Below, piece after piece: positions 1 to 6,889 of a stretch of 11,686 nt of DNA. Origin of the DNA: an uncultured Clostridia bacterium (GTDB lineage: Bacteria > Bacillota > Clostridia > Oscillospirales > Acutalibacteraceae); contig CALBKQ010000074.1 in assembly GCA_937895645.1 (NCBI GenBank), positions 1 to 11,686 of the forward strand, written 5' to 3'. How positions within the stretch are numbered: the first letter of the stretch is position 1; each line of letters opens with the position of its first letter. The translations under genes were made by a program, and so were the position numbers. The notes under the pieces are model-generated. The model was given only the letters and a program-made list of their open reading frames with translations. It made no database searches and was not told the origin of the DNA.

Positions 1-285
1 TCTTTCCATTGTTTCGTCTGCTTTTCTCATTGCCTCGTTAACTGCTGCAACAAGCAAATCTTCAAGCATTTCAACATCTTCAGGGTCAACAACATCTGGC
101 TGGATTTTAACAGAAACAACCTGGTGTGAACCGTTTACTGTTACGTCAATCGCTCCGCCACCTGCAGATGCACTGTATTCTGCTTCTTCGCACTCTTTCT
201 GTACGCGAGCCATATCGTCTTGCATTTGCTGAAGGCGCTTCATCATGTTTGCCTGTCCGCCCTGATTTGGGATTCTTGCTTTCAT
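1..285 (-). CDS. ybaB: YbaB/EbfC family nucleoid-associated protein (3' end outside window)
   Basis: Translating the minus strand from ATG at 285 gives 95 residues, open to the window edge, beginning MKARIPNQGGQANMMKRLQQ. The family is about 100-110 residues, so only a short C-terminus is missing. Visible features are a Met/Gln-rich N-terminal helix (MMKRLQQMQDDMARVQKE), the glycine-rich turn ASAGGGAIDVTVNG (about residues 39-52) and a C-terminal helix DVEMLEDLLVAAVNEAMRKA. This is the helix-sheet-helix pattern of YbaB/EbfC, a small dimer that binds DNA in the cytoplasm. The ribosome binding site AAGGAGG (294-300) lies within the last codons of dnaX, whose stop is 3 nt upstream, so the two genes are almost certainly co-transcribed and probably translationally coupled. 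The order dnaX-ybaB, usually followed by recR, is a standard Firmicutes arrangement; recR itself is not in view. Confidence 0.93.
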   Translation of the reverse strand, partial: MKARIPNQGGQANMMKRLQQMQDDMARVQKECEEAEYSASAGGGAIDVTVNGSHQVVSVKIQPDVVDPEDVEMLEDLLVAAVNEAMRKADETMER

Positions 286-288
286 TTG

Positions 289-1941
289 TTATTCCTCCTT
301 AATTTCTACACCAAGACTTTTTGCCTTTGCAACAAGGTCAGAAAGTGGATTTTTAGGTGCTTCTTCTTGCTTGTTGTTATAAACGGCAAGGGTATATGTT
401 TTGCCTGTTACTTCTGCAACAGCTTCTCTTATGATTTTTGAATAATCGCCTGTTTTAAGATAAAGTTCAAGAACAGGGGAGCCTTTAATAAGAAGATATT
501 TATTCTGATGAACAAAAGCGCTTGAGCCTGTAAGCATTGCAATAAGACTTGGGTCTTTTGCAAAAAGTTTTTCTGTAACCTCAGGCCAGATGTCAAATGG
601 TACAGTGCCTGTGTTTTCAGGAACAATAGTTTTTTCTTCCTTTATAGGTTGTGGTTCTGGTTTTTTCTCTTCTTTTATTTCTTCTTTAACTTCTTCAGTT
701 TTTTGTTGAACAGGGGTAGGTGCTGGTTTGGGCTTTGGCTCAGGAGTTACCTCTGATTTTGCAGGGGCTGGAGTCTGAACTTTTACTGCAACTCTGCCTG
801 ATGCGATTGCACTTTCAAGTTCACTTATTCTACGAAGAAGTGCATTTATATCATTGTCAAGTGATGGAGTGCAAAGACGGATAATGCAAAGCTCCGCACT
901 TGTTCTGCGGTTTGCACCTTGTTTCATAGTTGATGCGGACGCAGTAAGTATGTCAATACAAGACATAATAGTTGCAAGAGTTGTTTTTGCACTCTGTTCA
1001 CGGATAATCTCAATTTCACCTTGTGAACAGATAATCATATCCTGGAAATTCTTAACTGCTTTTGACACCATAAGGTTTCTGAAATGGCTTGTAAGTTCGG
1101 TAACAAGACGTTCCATATCGCAAGAATCATTATAGAGTTTGTCGATAACCTGCAATGCTTTTGCAGAATCCTTTTCAAGAATACAATTGCAAAGTTCAAA
1201 TATATATTCACGACCTGCGAGACCTGCACTACTTGCAACTGCTGCAGAGTCAATTATGCCCTCATAAGACGAGCAGCGGTCAAGAAGTGAGAGGGCGTCA
1301 CGCATAGCACCGTCTGCAATACGGGCGATAAGCATAGCACCATCGTCGGAAAGTTGAAGATTTTCTTTTTCTGCAACTTCCTTAAGCCTTACCGCCATAT
1401 CTTCAGGCGGAATACGTTTGAAGTCAAATCGCTGACAACGAGAAAGAATAGTTGATGGCAATTTGTGAACTTCAGTAGTTGCAAGAATGAAAATCACGTG
1501 AGCAGGAGGCTCTTCAAGAGTTTTAAGAAGTGCGTTGAATGCTCCGATTGAAAGCATATGAACTTCGTCAATAATATAAACTCTGTATTTGGCATTTGCA
1601 GGAGTAAAGTTTGCCTCCTCACGCAAATCACGGATATTATCAACACCGTTGTTTGATGCAGCGTCGATTTCAATAATATCAAGAATTGAGCCATTGTCGA
1701 TACCCTTACAGATTTCACATTCGTTACAAGGGTTTCCGTTGTGAGAATTCAAACAGTTAACTGCTTTTGCAAGGATTTTTGCACAGGAGGTTTTACCGGT
1801 GCCACGAGACCCTGTAAAAAGGTAAGCGTGACTTGTTTTGCCGGATTTAACAGCATTTTCAAGTGTAGTTGTAATGTGCTTCTGTCCTACAACATCAGTA
1901 AATGTGGACGGTCTGTATTTACGATAAAAAGCACGATACAT
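289..1941 (-). CDS. dnaX: DNA polymerase III gamma/tau subunit (clamp loader ATPase)
   Basis: This 550-residue protein is the motor of the clamp loader, which places the sliding clamp on primed DNA at the replication fork. The AAA+ domain is complete: Walker A GSRGTGKT (44-51), a zinc-binding set C63, C72, C75, C78, Walker B VYIIDEVH (121-128), sensor 1 ILATTE (152-157), the arginine-finger motif SRC (167-169) and sensor 2 GAMRDALS (211-218). Domain III runs to about 370. A Pro/Glu/Lys-rich linker (about 389-445) leads to a folded C-terminal domain, as expected of full-length tau. The start ATG at 1941 has an ideal AAGGAGG site (1949-1955) 7 nt upstream. The gene follows the SRP RNA directly, with no room for a separate promoter in the spacer. 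Its last codons hold the ribosome binding site of ybaB. No canonical -1 slippery heptamer was found in the linker, so a separate gamma form is not supported. Confidence 0.98.
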   Translation of the reverse strand: MYRAFYRKYRPSTFTDVVGQKHITTTLENAVKSGKTSHAYLFTGSRGTGKTSCAKILAKAVNCLNSHNGNPCNECEICKGIDNGSILDIIEIDAASNNGVDNIRDLREEANFTPANAKYRVYIIDEVHMLSIGAFNALLKTLEEPPAHVIFILATTEVHKLPSTILSRCQRFDFKRIPPEDMAVRLKEVAEKENLQLSDDGAMLIARIADGAMRDALSLLDRCSSYEGIIDSAAVASSAGLAGREYIFELCNCILEKDSAKALQVIDKLYNDSCDMERLVTELTSHFRNLMVSKAVKNFQDMIICSQGEIEIIREQSAKTTLATIMSCIDILTASASTMKQGANRRTSAELCIIRLCTPSLDNDINALLRRISELESAIASGRVAVKVQTPAPAKSEVTPEPKPKPAPTPVQQKTEEVKEEIKEEKKPEPQPIKEEKTIVPENTGTVPFDIWPEVTEKLFAKDPSLIAMLTGSSAFVHQNKYLLIKGSPVLELYLKTGDYSKIIREAVAEVTGKTYTLAVYNNKQEEAPKNPLSDLVAKAKSLGVEIKEE

Positions 1942-1958
1942 AGTTTTTCCTCCTTGCT

Positions 1959-1991
1959 AAAAAATGTGCCTTAACTCAGTCATGTGTCGTG
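1959..1991 (-). terminator. Possible partial terminator formed by the outer SRP helix and U6
   Basis: The 3' arm of the SRP RNA closing helix ends in GAGTTAAGGC, then ACA and six T on the minus strand. A stable helix followed by a U-run resembles an intrinsic terminator, although the arms are separated by the whole SRP RNA and the U-run is slightly offset. The dnaX ribosome binding site starts only 3 nt after the U-run. Partial termination with readthrough into dnaX is therefore plausible, but not shown. Confidence 0.4.
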
Positions 1992-2106
1992 CAGGCAGAC
2001 TGTGGCGCCCGGTGCAAACCGCTTAATGCTGCTCGGTTCCCCGCCTGACATGGTTCACAGCGCCCCGCCGCACAGGACCCACACGGCACACGACTGAATT
2101 AAGGCA
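1964..2106 (-). ncRNA. ffs: Signal recognition particle RNA, small bacterial type (4.5S-like)
   Basis: On the minus strand this forms one long hairpin of about 140 nt. The diagnostic apical helix (2028-2049) reads GTCAGGCGG, a GGAA tetraloop (2037-2040), then CCGAGCAGC. GUCAGG opposite AGCAGC is the symmetric loop that binds the M domain of Ffh, and GGAA is the tetraloop that engages FtsY. The outer arms (2082-2104 and 1969-1991) pair over about 23 bp, with differences that are mostly G-U wobbles, which supports a selected RNA fold. It is followed by six U (1959-1964 on the complement). No extra Alu-type domain is visible, unlike the longer B. subtilis scRNA. The exact 5' and 3' ends are estimates, since processing is common in this RNA. 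Position just upstream of dnaX matches the Firmicutes order. Confidence 0.95.
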
Positions 2107-2124
2107 TCTTTATCTAGTCAAACA

Positions 2125-2153
2125 ATTATACTATATATATGTAAGAATTTCAA
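2125..2153 (-). promoter_or_regulatory. Sigma-A-type promoter of the SRP RNA
   Basis: On the minus strand there is a -35 TTGAAA (2148-2153), a 17-bp spacer and a perfect -10 TATAAT (2125-2130). Initiation would fall near 2118, about 12 nt before the outer SRP helix. It probably also serves dnaX and ybaB by readthrough. Confidence 0.85.
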
Positions 2154-2260
2154 GAGGAAAATCAATACTATTTTTGTTTTTACACATAAAGTGTGCTATG
2201 CTCAAAAACGAAAACTTTTTGTAAGTTATTCACAAAAAGACGAGACAAATTGCCTGTGTA

Positions 2261-2288
2261 TTGACAAATATGTGAATTGTGATAAAAT
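2261..2288 (+). promoter_or_regulatory. Sigma-A-type promoter for the secreted/anchored protein pair
   Basis: A perfect -35 TTGACA (2261-2266), a 16-bp spacer and -10 TAAAAT (2283-2288) lie upstream of the gene at 2404, pointing away from the SRP RNA promoter. The start of transcription would be near 2295, leaving a leader of about 110 nt. Confidence 0.75.
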
Positions 2289-2310
2289 AAAACACGGGAG
2301 ATGCTGTTAT

Positions 2311-2400
2311 ATGGTTTGCCGTAATGAGATACCAAGTAGAGAAAAAAGTGAATTAAAATTAATAAAAATCAAAAATGATAATAAAAATCGGGAGGACTAA
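2311..2400 (+). CDS. Possible 29-residue leader ORF
   Basis: ATG at 2311 opens a 29-codon frame (MVCRNEIPSREKSELKLIKI, then KNDNKNRED) that stops 3 nt before the ATG at 2404. GGGAG at 2296-2300 is 10 nt upstream, a usable but slightly long spacing, and lies just downstream of the predicted transcription start. The frame's last codons contain the GGAGGA site of the next gene, so its translation would pass ribosomes straight to that start. The peptide is Lys/Glu/Asn-rich with no membrane segment or recognised motif. The frame is open further upstream to 2191, but that part includes the promoter. It may be a translated leader that couples or regulates the next gene, or simply a chance open frame in AT-rich DNA. 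Confidence 0.3.
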   Translation: MVCRNEIPSREKSELKLIKIKNDNKNRED

Positions 2401-2403
2401 AAA

Positions 2404-3081
2404 ATGAAAAAAACATTAGCACTTCTTTTAACTTTTATATTGATTTCATCATTCATATTAAATGGAACTGCTTTGGTCAGCAATCAAGATGATCAGTTAT
2501 ATTCACTCACATTAGGAGATGGCACGGAAGTATTTTATTATTTGGATGAAGAGGGCAATCCGTACTCGTATGTAAACGGAGAAATTTGTTACATGCTTTT
2601 ACCATTGGAAAGTTGTAGAATTACGGATGTGCAAACAATAAATGAGCTTAATTGCGCAATAGGCAATGCATCAAATAAGAGTGACTCTGTAACATTCTCG
2701 GCACCGACAAGTTATTTCGATATGAGTGGAACAGTATCTCCGACAAAATCAATTACTTATGAAACATTCGTGAATTTTGATTTAATGAGTAAGGTTGTAA
2801 CACCGCCTATAAAAATGAATAGTGTTTTTGGCAATTTGAATATTGTTACCAATAATATGGAAAAAACCTTATTATCCGGGAAAAAAGTTACTGTAAAGAT
2901 GGAGTTCTATGACAGATATAACGATGACTGGTATGAGGAAACCTACACTTTCGATTTTACCGGAGAAGGAAAAAACTTTCCAGTTTATCCAAGCGTTTAT
3001 CCTTATATAAGATTTACAATTACAAAAAGCAGTTCAGGAGTTAAAAATTTCGATTTTGAAGCTCTAACATGGGGAACTTAA
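2404..3081 (+). CDS. Secreted protein of unknown function
   Basis: I do not recognise the family. The 225-residue product begins with a clear Sec signal peptide: MKKT, then a hydrophobic core LALLLTFILISSFIL (5-19), with a likely signal peptidase I cut shortly after NGTA (about residue 23). There is no lipobox cysteine, no second membrane segment and no LPxTG-type anchor, so it should be released or held by a partner. The mature part is rich in Tyr, Thr, Ser and Asn, alternates short beta-like stretches (YSLTLGDGTEVFYYLDEEGN; VTVKMEFYDRYNDDWYEETY) and suggests a beta-sheet extracellular domain. The start has GGAGGA at 2391-2396, 7 nt upstream. It shares a transcript with the anchored protein 27 nt downstream, which hints at a joint surface role. 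Confidence 0.85.
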   Translation: MKKTLALLLTFILISSFILNGTALVSNQDDQLYSLTLGDGTEVFYYLDEEGNPYSYVNGEICYMLLPLESCRITDVQTINELNCAIGNASNKSDSVTFSAPTSYFDMSGTVSPTKSITYETFVNFDLMSKVVTPPIKMNSVFGNLNIVTNNMEKTLLSGKKVTVKMEFYDRYNDDWYEETYTFDFTGEGKNFPVYPSVYPYIRFTITKSSSGVKNFDFEALTWGT

Positions 3082-3108
3082 CTATAATATCGGAAAAGGA
3101 GATATATT

Positions 3109-3588
3109 ATGAAAAAGAAAAAAACGATTATTATTTCTGTCGTTGCTGTTGCACTTGTAGTTGCGGTTGGGATAACGTTAGCGTTTGAATTTTTTCATAT
3201 AGATTTTGTCCAGGAAAAAATGGGGTTTATACCACCTTCTGATAAAATTCCGGAGGAATATATCGTCGGCGGTGATGGAACCGAAGAAAACCCTTATCAA
3301 TTAAGTCAAAATGCGTATGTGATTTCGGTAAGACCTCGAACATCCATAAACGATGAGGACCAAGAAAAAGTTGAGTTTATGTGTAAAATTCATGATGCAA
3401 CCACGGCTGTTTGTGAAGAGTATTTATACGAGTTTGGATTGTTTACAGATGTAAGTTGCAAATTTGTAAAGGGAAGCCCCAACACACTAACCTACAAACT
3501 TTGCGGTGCGCCTAACGGGGAAGAGTATATTGTAACAATCAATTGGAAAGAGAAAGATAATCCAAGTGTTACATACGAAAAACAGTAA
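3109..3588 (+). CDS. Membrane-anchored extracellular protein of unknown function
   Basis: The 159-residue product has a positively charged start MKKKK and one hydrophobic helix (about 6-27), which should act as a signal anchor or an uncleaved signal, leaving about 130 residues outside. Just after the stalk comes VGGDGTEENPYQLS (53-66), which resembles the GG-x-GT-x-x-NPY-x-I/L turn found at domain starts in many Firmicutes surface proteins; that is a weak clue, not a family assignment. Four cysteines (92, 102, 117, 132) in the outer part could form two disulfides. The ATG has AAGGAG at 3096-3101, 7 nt upstream. It lies 27 nt after the secreted-protein gene and is followed by a strong terminator, so the two form a two-gene unit. 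I cannot name a function. Confidence 0.85.
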   Translation: MKKKKTIIISVVAVALVVAVGITLAFEFFHIDFVQEKMGFIPPSDKIPEEYIVGGDGTEENPYQLSQNAYVISVRPRTSINDEDQEKVEFMCKIHDATTAVCEEYLYEFGLFTDVSCKFVKGSPNTLTYKLCGAPNGEEYIVTINWKEKDNPSVTYEKQ

Positions 3589-3601
3589 ACACAAATATTT
3601 T

Positions 3602-3632
3602 GAGAGCTGTACTATAAGTATGGCTCTTTTTA
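3602..3632 (+). terminator. Intrinsic terminator after the secreted/anchored pair
   Basis: Arms 3603-3612 and 3618-3627 pair over 10 bp (AGAGCTGTAC with GTATGGCTCT, two G-U wobbles) around the loop TATAA and are followed by a T-run beginning at 3627. It separates this pair from the next operon. Confidence 0.9.
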
Positions 3633-3642
3633 TAATTTTGTA

Positions 3643-3671
3643 TTGTTATCAAAGGAAATATATGATAAAAT
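3643..3671 (+). promoter_or_regulatory. Candidate sigma-A-type promoter of the GH20-glpK operon
   Basis: A -35-like TTGTTA (3643-3648), a 17-bp spacer and -10 TAAAAT (3666-3671) lie just after the preceding terminator and 59 nt before the GH20 start codon. The predicted start of transcription is near 3678, directly ahead of the palindrome at 3682-3703. Confidence 0.6.
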
Positions 3672-3681
3672 AAACTCAGTG

Positions 3682-3703
3682 TAGTGTACCTTAACGTACT
3701 GTA
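3682..3703 (+). promoter_or_regulatory. Candidate operator palindrome overlapping the transcribed start of the GH20 operon
   Basis: The 22-bp site has the symmetric pattern TA-NN-GTAC-N-TTAA-N-GTAC-NN-TA, with 16 of 22 positions obeying dyad symmetry. It lies 10 bp after the -10 box, a place where a repressor would block initiation or clearance. The likely regulator is not in the window and the motif is not one I can assign to a known family. Confidence 0.4.
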
Positions 3704-3730
3704 TTCATTTTATTTCGGAGGACAAACGTG

Positions 3731-5308
3731 ATGTTTAATATAATTCCTCAGCCTGTCAGTGTACTTTTTAATACCGACAGAAAAGGTTTTACACTTCATT
3801 CAGGCACTATAATTTCACCGTTTCCTTTTGCAGAAGATTTAATTTCATTTGCACGAAAAGTGTTTAACAAAAAAATCATTATGCACGAAGATACAGGGGA
3901 AGAAAGGTCAATTATCTTAAAACTTGACGATTCTGTTGAAAATGATGAGGGCTATACGCTTAAATGCGAAAACCGTCGTGTTTACATTAACGCAAAAACA
4001 GAAACAGGACTTTTTTACGGTTTACAGACACTTAAACAGATGCTTTTGCAGACAAACGGAAAAATCCCTTATACAGAAATTATAGATTACCCCCGTTTTT
4101 CATATCGCGGCTATATGCTTGACTGCGGTCGCTATTTTTACCCTGTTGAAGATGTTAAACGAATTGTTGATTTAATGGCTTTGCATAAACTTAACGTACT
4201 GCATTGGCACTTGACAGAAGACCAGGGGTGGCGTGTTGAGATAAAGAAATACCCGCTTTTGACAGAAAAAGGTTCAATGCGAAGTCACACGAATTTTAAT
4301 CATAAGGCTCATGGCGGATATTATACACAAGACGAAATAAAAGAAATTGTCGCATATTGTCATGAGAGAAAAATTAAAGTTATTCCTGAGTTTGACATAC
4401 CTGGTCATATGGTTGCTGCAATTTCTTGTTACCCAGAACTTTCTTGTTTCGGCAGAAATCTTGAAGTTGCAACCCATTGGGGCGTTAAGCACGACATTCT
4501 TTGCGCAGGTAAAGAAACATCATATCAGTTTGTTTATGATGTGCTTGACGAGTTAATTTCATTGTTTCCTGATAAGATTATTCATATCGGTGGTGATGAG
4601 GCAGTTAAAATGCGTTGGGAGTTGTGTCCTGATTGTCAGAAAGTGATTAAAGAAAACGGACTTAAAAATGAAGACGATTTGCAGATGTTCTTTATGAGTA
4701 AAGTGAATGATTATCTTAAGTCAAAAGGTTACTCCTCAGTTATGTGGAATTACGATAAGATTGAAAACGCTGACAGATTAGACGCAGATATTACTTGGAC
4801 TGTCTGTGGAATGGGGGACGACAAGGAGTTAGTTAAAAACGAACTAAAACGAGGAAGAAAACTTATTAATACAAATTGTTACCCATATTATTTCGATTTT
4901 CCGTATGGTTGGAACACTCTTAAAATGGTCTGTGAAGACGACGGAGCATTAACTGATAACGATGAAGAAACATGGGGTATTGAGGCACAGATGTGGACAG
5001 AATATGTGCCCGATATGAAAAAACTGGAGTTTCTTACTTTCCCACGATTGGGCGCTATGGCTGAAAATGCGTGGGCAGAAAAAGGTTACCCGTCGTTTAC
5101 AACCTTTTTACACAAAGCAAATGATTACTTCAAATTACTAGACGTTTATAAAGTTGGTTATGCACCAATCAAAAAAGCGTGTCCGTCATTTGTATACAAA
5201 CACGTGTCATCAATCTGGTTCAAACGTAGGGTATTGCATTGGCAAGGATTACACAATTTGATTGACGATGCAAAAGCTAAAAAAGAGGCGGAAAAGTACG
5301 CAAAATAG
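3731..5308 (+). CDS. Beta-N-acetylhexosaminidase, glycoside hydrolase family 20, cytoplasmic
   Basis: The enzyme removes terminal GlcNAc or GalNAc residues from glycans by substrate-assisted catalysis. Residues 1-120 match the GH20b N-terminal domain (IIPQPVSV at the start, GLFYGLQTLKQML at 95-105). The TIM barrel follows, with RGYMLDCGRYF (126-136), LNVLHWHLTEDQGWR (154-168), VIPEFDIPGH (217-226), the catalytic pair in HIGGDE (D289-E290) and EAQMWTE (418-424). No signal peptide is present, so substrates must enter the cell as small oligosaccharides or glycosides. GTG at 3728 sits only 5 nt from GGAGGA (3717-3722); ATG at 3731 is 8 nt away and is preferred, giving 525 residues. It is first in a run of five same-strand genes, 72 nt ahead of glpK. 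The exact sugar preference cannot be read from sequence. Confidence 0.95.
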   Translation: MFNIIPQPVSVLFNTDRKGFTLHSGTIISPFPFAEDLISFARKVFNKKIIMHEDTGEERSIILKLDDSVENDEGYTLKCENRRVYINAKTETGLFYGLQTLKQMLLQTNGKIPYTEIIDYPRFSYRGYMLDCGRYFYPVEDVKRIVDLMALHKLNVLHWHLTEDQGWRVEIKKYPLLTEKGSMRSHTNFNHKAHGGYYTQDEIKEIVAYCHERKIKVIPEFDIPGHMVAAISCYPELSCFGRNLEVATHWGVKHDILCAGKETSYQFVYDVLDELISLFPDKIIHIGGDEAVKMRWELCPDCQKVIKENGLKNEDDLQMFFMSKVNDYLKSKGYSSVMWNYDKIENADRLDADITWTVCGMGDDKELVKNELKRGRKLINTNCYPYYFDFPYGWNTLKMVCEDDGALTDNDEETWGIEAQMWTEYVPDMKKLEFLTFPRLGAMAENAWAEKGYPSFTTFLHKANDYFKLLDVYKVGYAPIKKACPSFVYKHVSSIWFKRRVLHWQGLHNLIDDAKAKKEAEKYAK

Positions 5309-5312
5309 CAAA

Positions 5313-5350
5313 AGTTAATTTTTAACTAAGATTTGGGGATTAGTTAAAAA
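5313..5350 (+). repeat. Three-arm inverted repeat between GH20 and glpK
   Basis: AGTTAA at 5313-5318 can pair with TTAACT at 5322-5327 around 3 nt. The longer TTTTTAACTAA (5319-5329) can instead pair perfectly over 11 bp with TTAGTTAAAAA (5340-5350) around a 10-nt loop. The middle arm is shared, so the two hairpins exclude each other. No T-run follows, so it is not a standard terminator on the plus strand. It could be a protein-binding site, an mRNA switch or a processing site ahead of glpK; low base complexity means chance is also possible. Confidence 0.45.
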
Positions 5351-5380
5351 ATATCTATTATAAATATGAGGTGTTATACT

Positions 5381-6889
5381 ATGAAAAAATACGTATTGGC
5401 ATTAGACCAGGGAACAACAAGTTCACGTGCTATTCTTTTTGACAAAAAAGGCAATATCTGTTACAAAGCGCAGCACGAATTCAATCAGATTTATCCGCAT
5501 ACAGGTTGGGTTGAGCATAATCCTATGGAAATTCTCTTCTCACAACTTCAATCTGTTATGGAAGTAATGGCGGCGAGTAAAGCAACTGCAAATGATATTG
5601 CGTCAATCGGCATTACTAATCAACGTGAAACAACAGTTGTATGGGACAAATCAACAGGCAAACCAATTTATAATGCTATTGTATGGCAGTGCAGAAGAAC
5701 TGCTGATATGTGTGAAAAAATAAAAGAAGACAAAGAACTTACACAATATATTAAAGAGCACACAGGTCTTGTTGTTGACGCTTATTTCTCTGCAACAAAA
5801 ATTAAGTGGATTCTTGATAATGTTGAGGGTGCTCGTGAACTTGCCGAACAAGGTCAACTTCTTTTTGGCACAGTTGAAACATGGCTTATCTGGAATTTAA
5901 CAGGCGGAGCTGTACATATTACTGACTATTCAAACGCATCAAGAACAATGATTTTTGATGTAGATAAGCTTTGCTGGGATGAATACCTTTGTGCAAAACT
6001 CGGTATTCCTATGGCTATGCTTCCAAAGGTTGAGCCATCAAGCAAGGTTTATGGTACAGTTGGTAAGAGCGTTATGGGTATTGAAGAATTGGCAGGTGTG
6101 CCTATTTCAGGTGCAATCGGCGACCAGCCTGCAGCGCTTTTTGGTCAGGGTTGTTTCGAGAAAGGTCAGGCAAAAAACACTTACGGTACGGGTTGTTTCT
6201 TGCTTATGAATACAGGCGACAAGCGTGTTGAATCTAAAAACAATCTTGTTACAGGTGTTGCATGGGGTATTGGTGATAAAGTCACATATGCTATTGAAGG
6301 TTCTGCTTTCAATGCAGGTTCAGTTATTAAATGGCTTCGTGACGATTTACAACTTATTCCGTCTGCTCGTCGTTGTGACGAACTTGCTGAAAGCGTTCCA
6401 AATTCAAATGGTGTGTATTTTGTGCCTGCGTTTACAGGCCTTGGTGCGCCTTACTGGGATATGTATGCCCGTGGTACTATTGTAGGCCTTACCCGTGGTG
6501 CTAATGCAGCCCATATTTGCCGTAGTGTTCTTGAGGCTATTGCTTATCAGATGACAGACTTGCTTGAGGCTATGAAACAGGATTCCGACATTAATCTTTC
6601 AGAGCTTCGTGTTGACGGAGGTGCATCTGTAAGTGATATTATGATGCAAATCCAGTCAGATATGATTAGAACAAATGTGAACAGACCAAAAATGGTTGAA
6701 ACAACTGCAATCGGTGCCGCATATCTTGCAGGTTTAGCGGTAGGGTTCTGGAAAGATACTGCTGAAATCGAAAAAATCCGTGAAGTTGACAAAGTTTTCG
6801 AGCCAAAAATGGATATGGAAAAACGCGAAAAGAGATATCGTGGTTGGCTTCGTGCAGTTGAACGCTCAAGAGATTGGGTTGAACATTAA
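5381..6889 (+). CDS. glpK: Glycerol kinase
   Basis: This FGGY-family kinase makes glycerol 3-phosphate from glycerol and ATP in the cytoplasm. At 502 residues it equals E. coli GlpK. Motifs include the phosphate loop LDQGTTSSRA (8-17), NQRETT (80-85), VWQCRRT (101-107), the catalytic aspartate in GDQPAALFGQ (D248), KNTYGTGCF (265-273), the second FGGY signature region GVYFVPAFTGLGAPYWD and RVDGGASVSD. The frame is open to ATG 5366, but GAGGTG at 5368-5373 lies 7 nt before ATG 5381, and the protein starting there begins MKKYVLALDQ exactly as the family does. The loop at 224-241 (YGTVGKSVMGIEELAGVP) has neither the histidine that is phosphorylated by HPr in many Firmicutes nor the GGTR fructose-bisphosphate site of E. 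coli, so both usual controls may be missing. No glpF or glpD is nearby. The stop overlaps the next start (TAATG). Confidence 0.98.
   Translation: MKKYVLALDQGTTSSRAILFDKKGNICYKAQHEFNQIYPHTGWVEHNPMEILFSQLQSVMEVMAASKATANDIASIGITNQRETTVVWDKSTGKPIYNAIVWQCRRTADMCEKIKEDKELTQYIKEHTGLVVDAYFSATKIKWILDNVEGARELAEQGQLLFGTVETWLIWNLTGGAVHITDYSNASRTMIFDVDKLCWDEYLCAKLGIPMAMLPKVEPSSKVYGTVGKSVMGIEELAGVPISGAIGDQPAALFGQGCFEKGQAKNTYGTGCFLLMNTGDKRVESKNNLVTGVAWGIGDKVTYAIEGSAFNAGSVIKWLRDDLQLIPSARRCDELAESVPNSNGVYFVPAFTGLGAPYWDMYARGTIVGLTRGANAAHICRSVLEAIAYQMTDLLEAMKQDSDINLSELRVDGGASVSDIMMQIQSDMIRTNVNRPKMVETTAIGAAYLAGLAVGFWKDTAEIEKIREVDKVFEPKMDMEKREKRYRGWLRAVERSRDWVEH

Noticed and set aside
640..720. A-runs in the dnaX linker as a programmed frameshift site for a gamma form
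   Set aside because: The best run (GAG AAA AAA CCA, codons 425-428) does not match the X XXY YYZ heptamer, and the -1 frame stays open for about 14 codons; this is weak without a stimulatory structure.
2191..2310. Upstream part of a 69-codon open frame before the secreted-protein gene
   Set aside because: It contains the promoter (2261-2288) and has no ribosome binding site at its first ATG; only the last 29 codons are considered as a possible leader.
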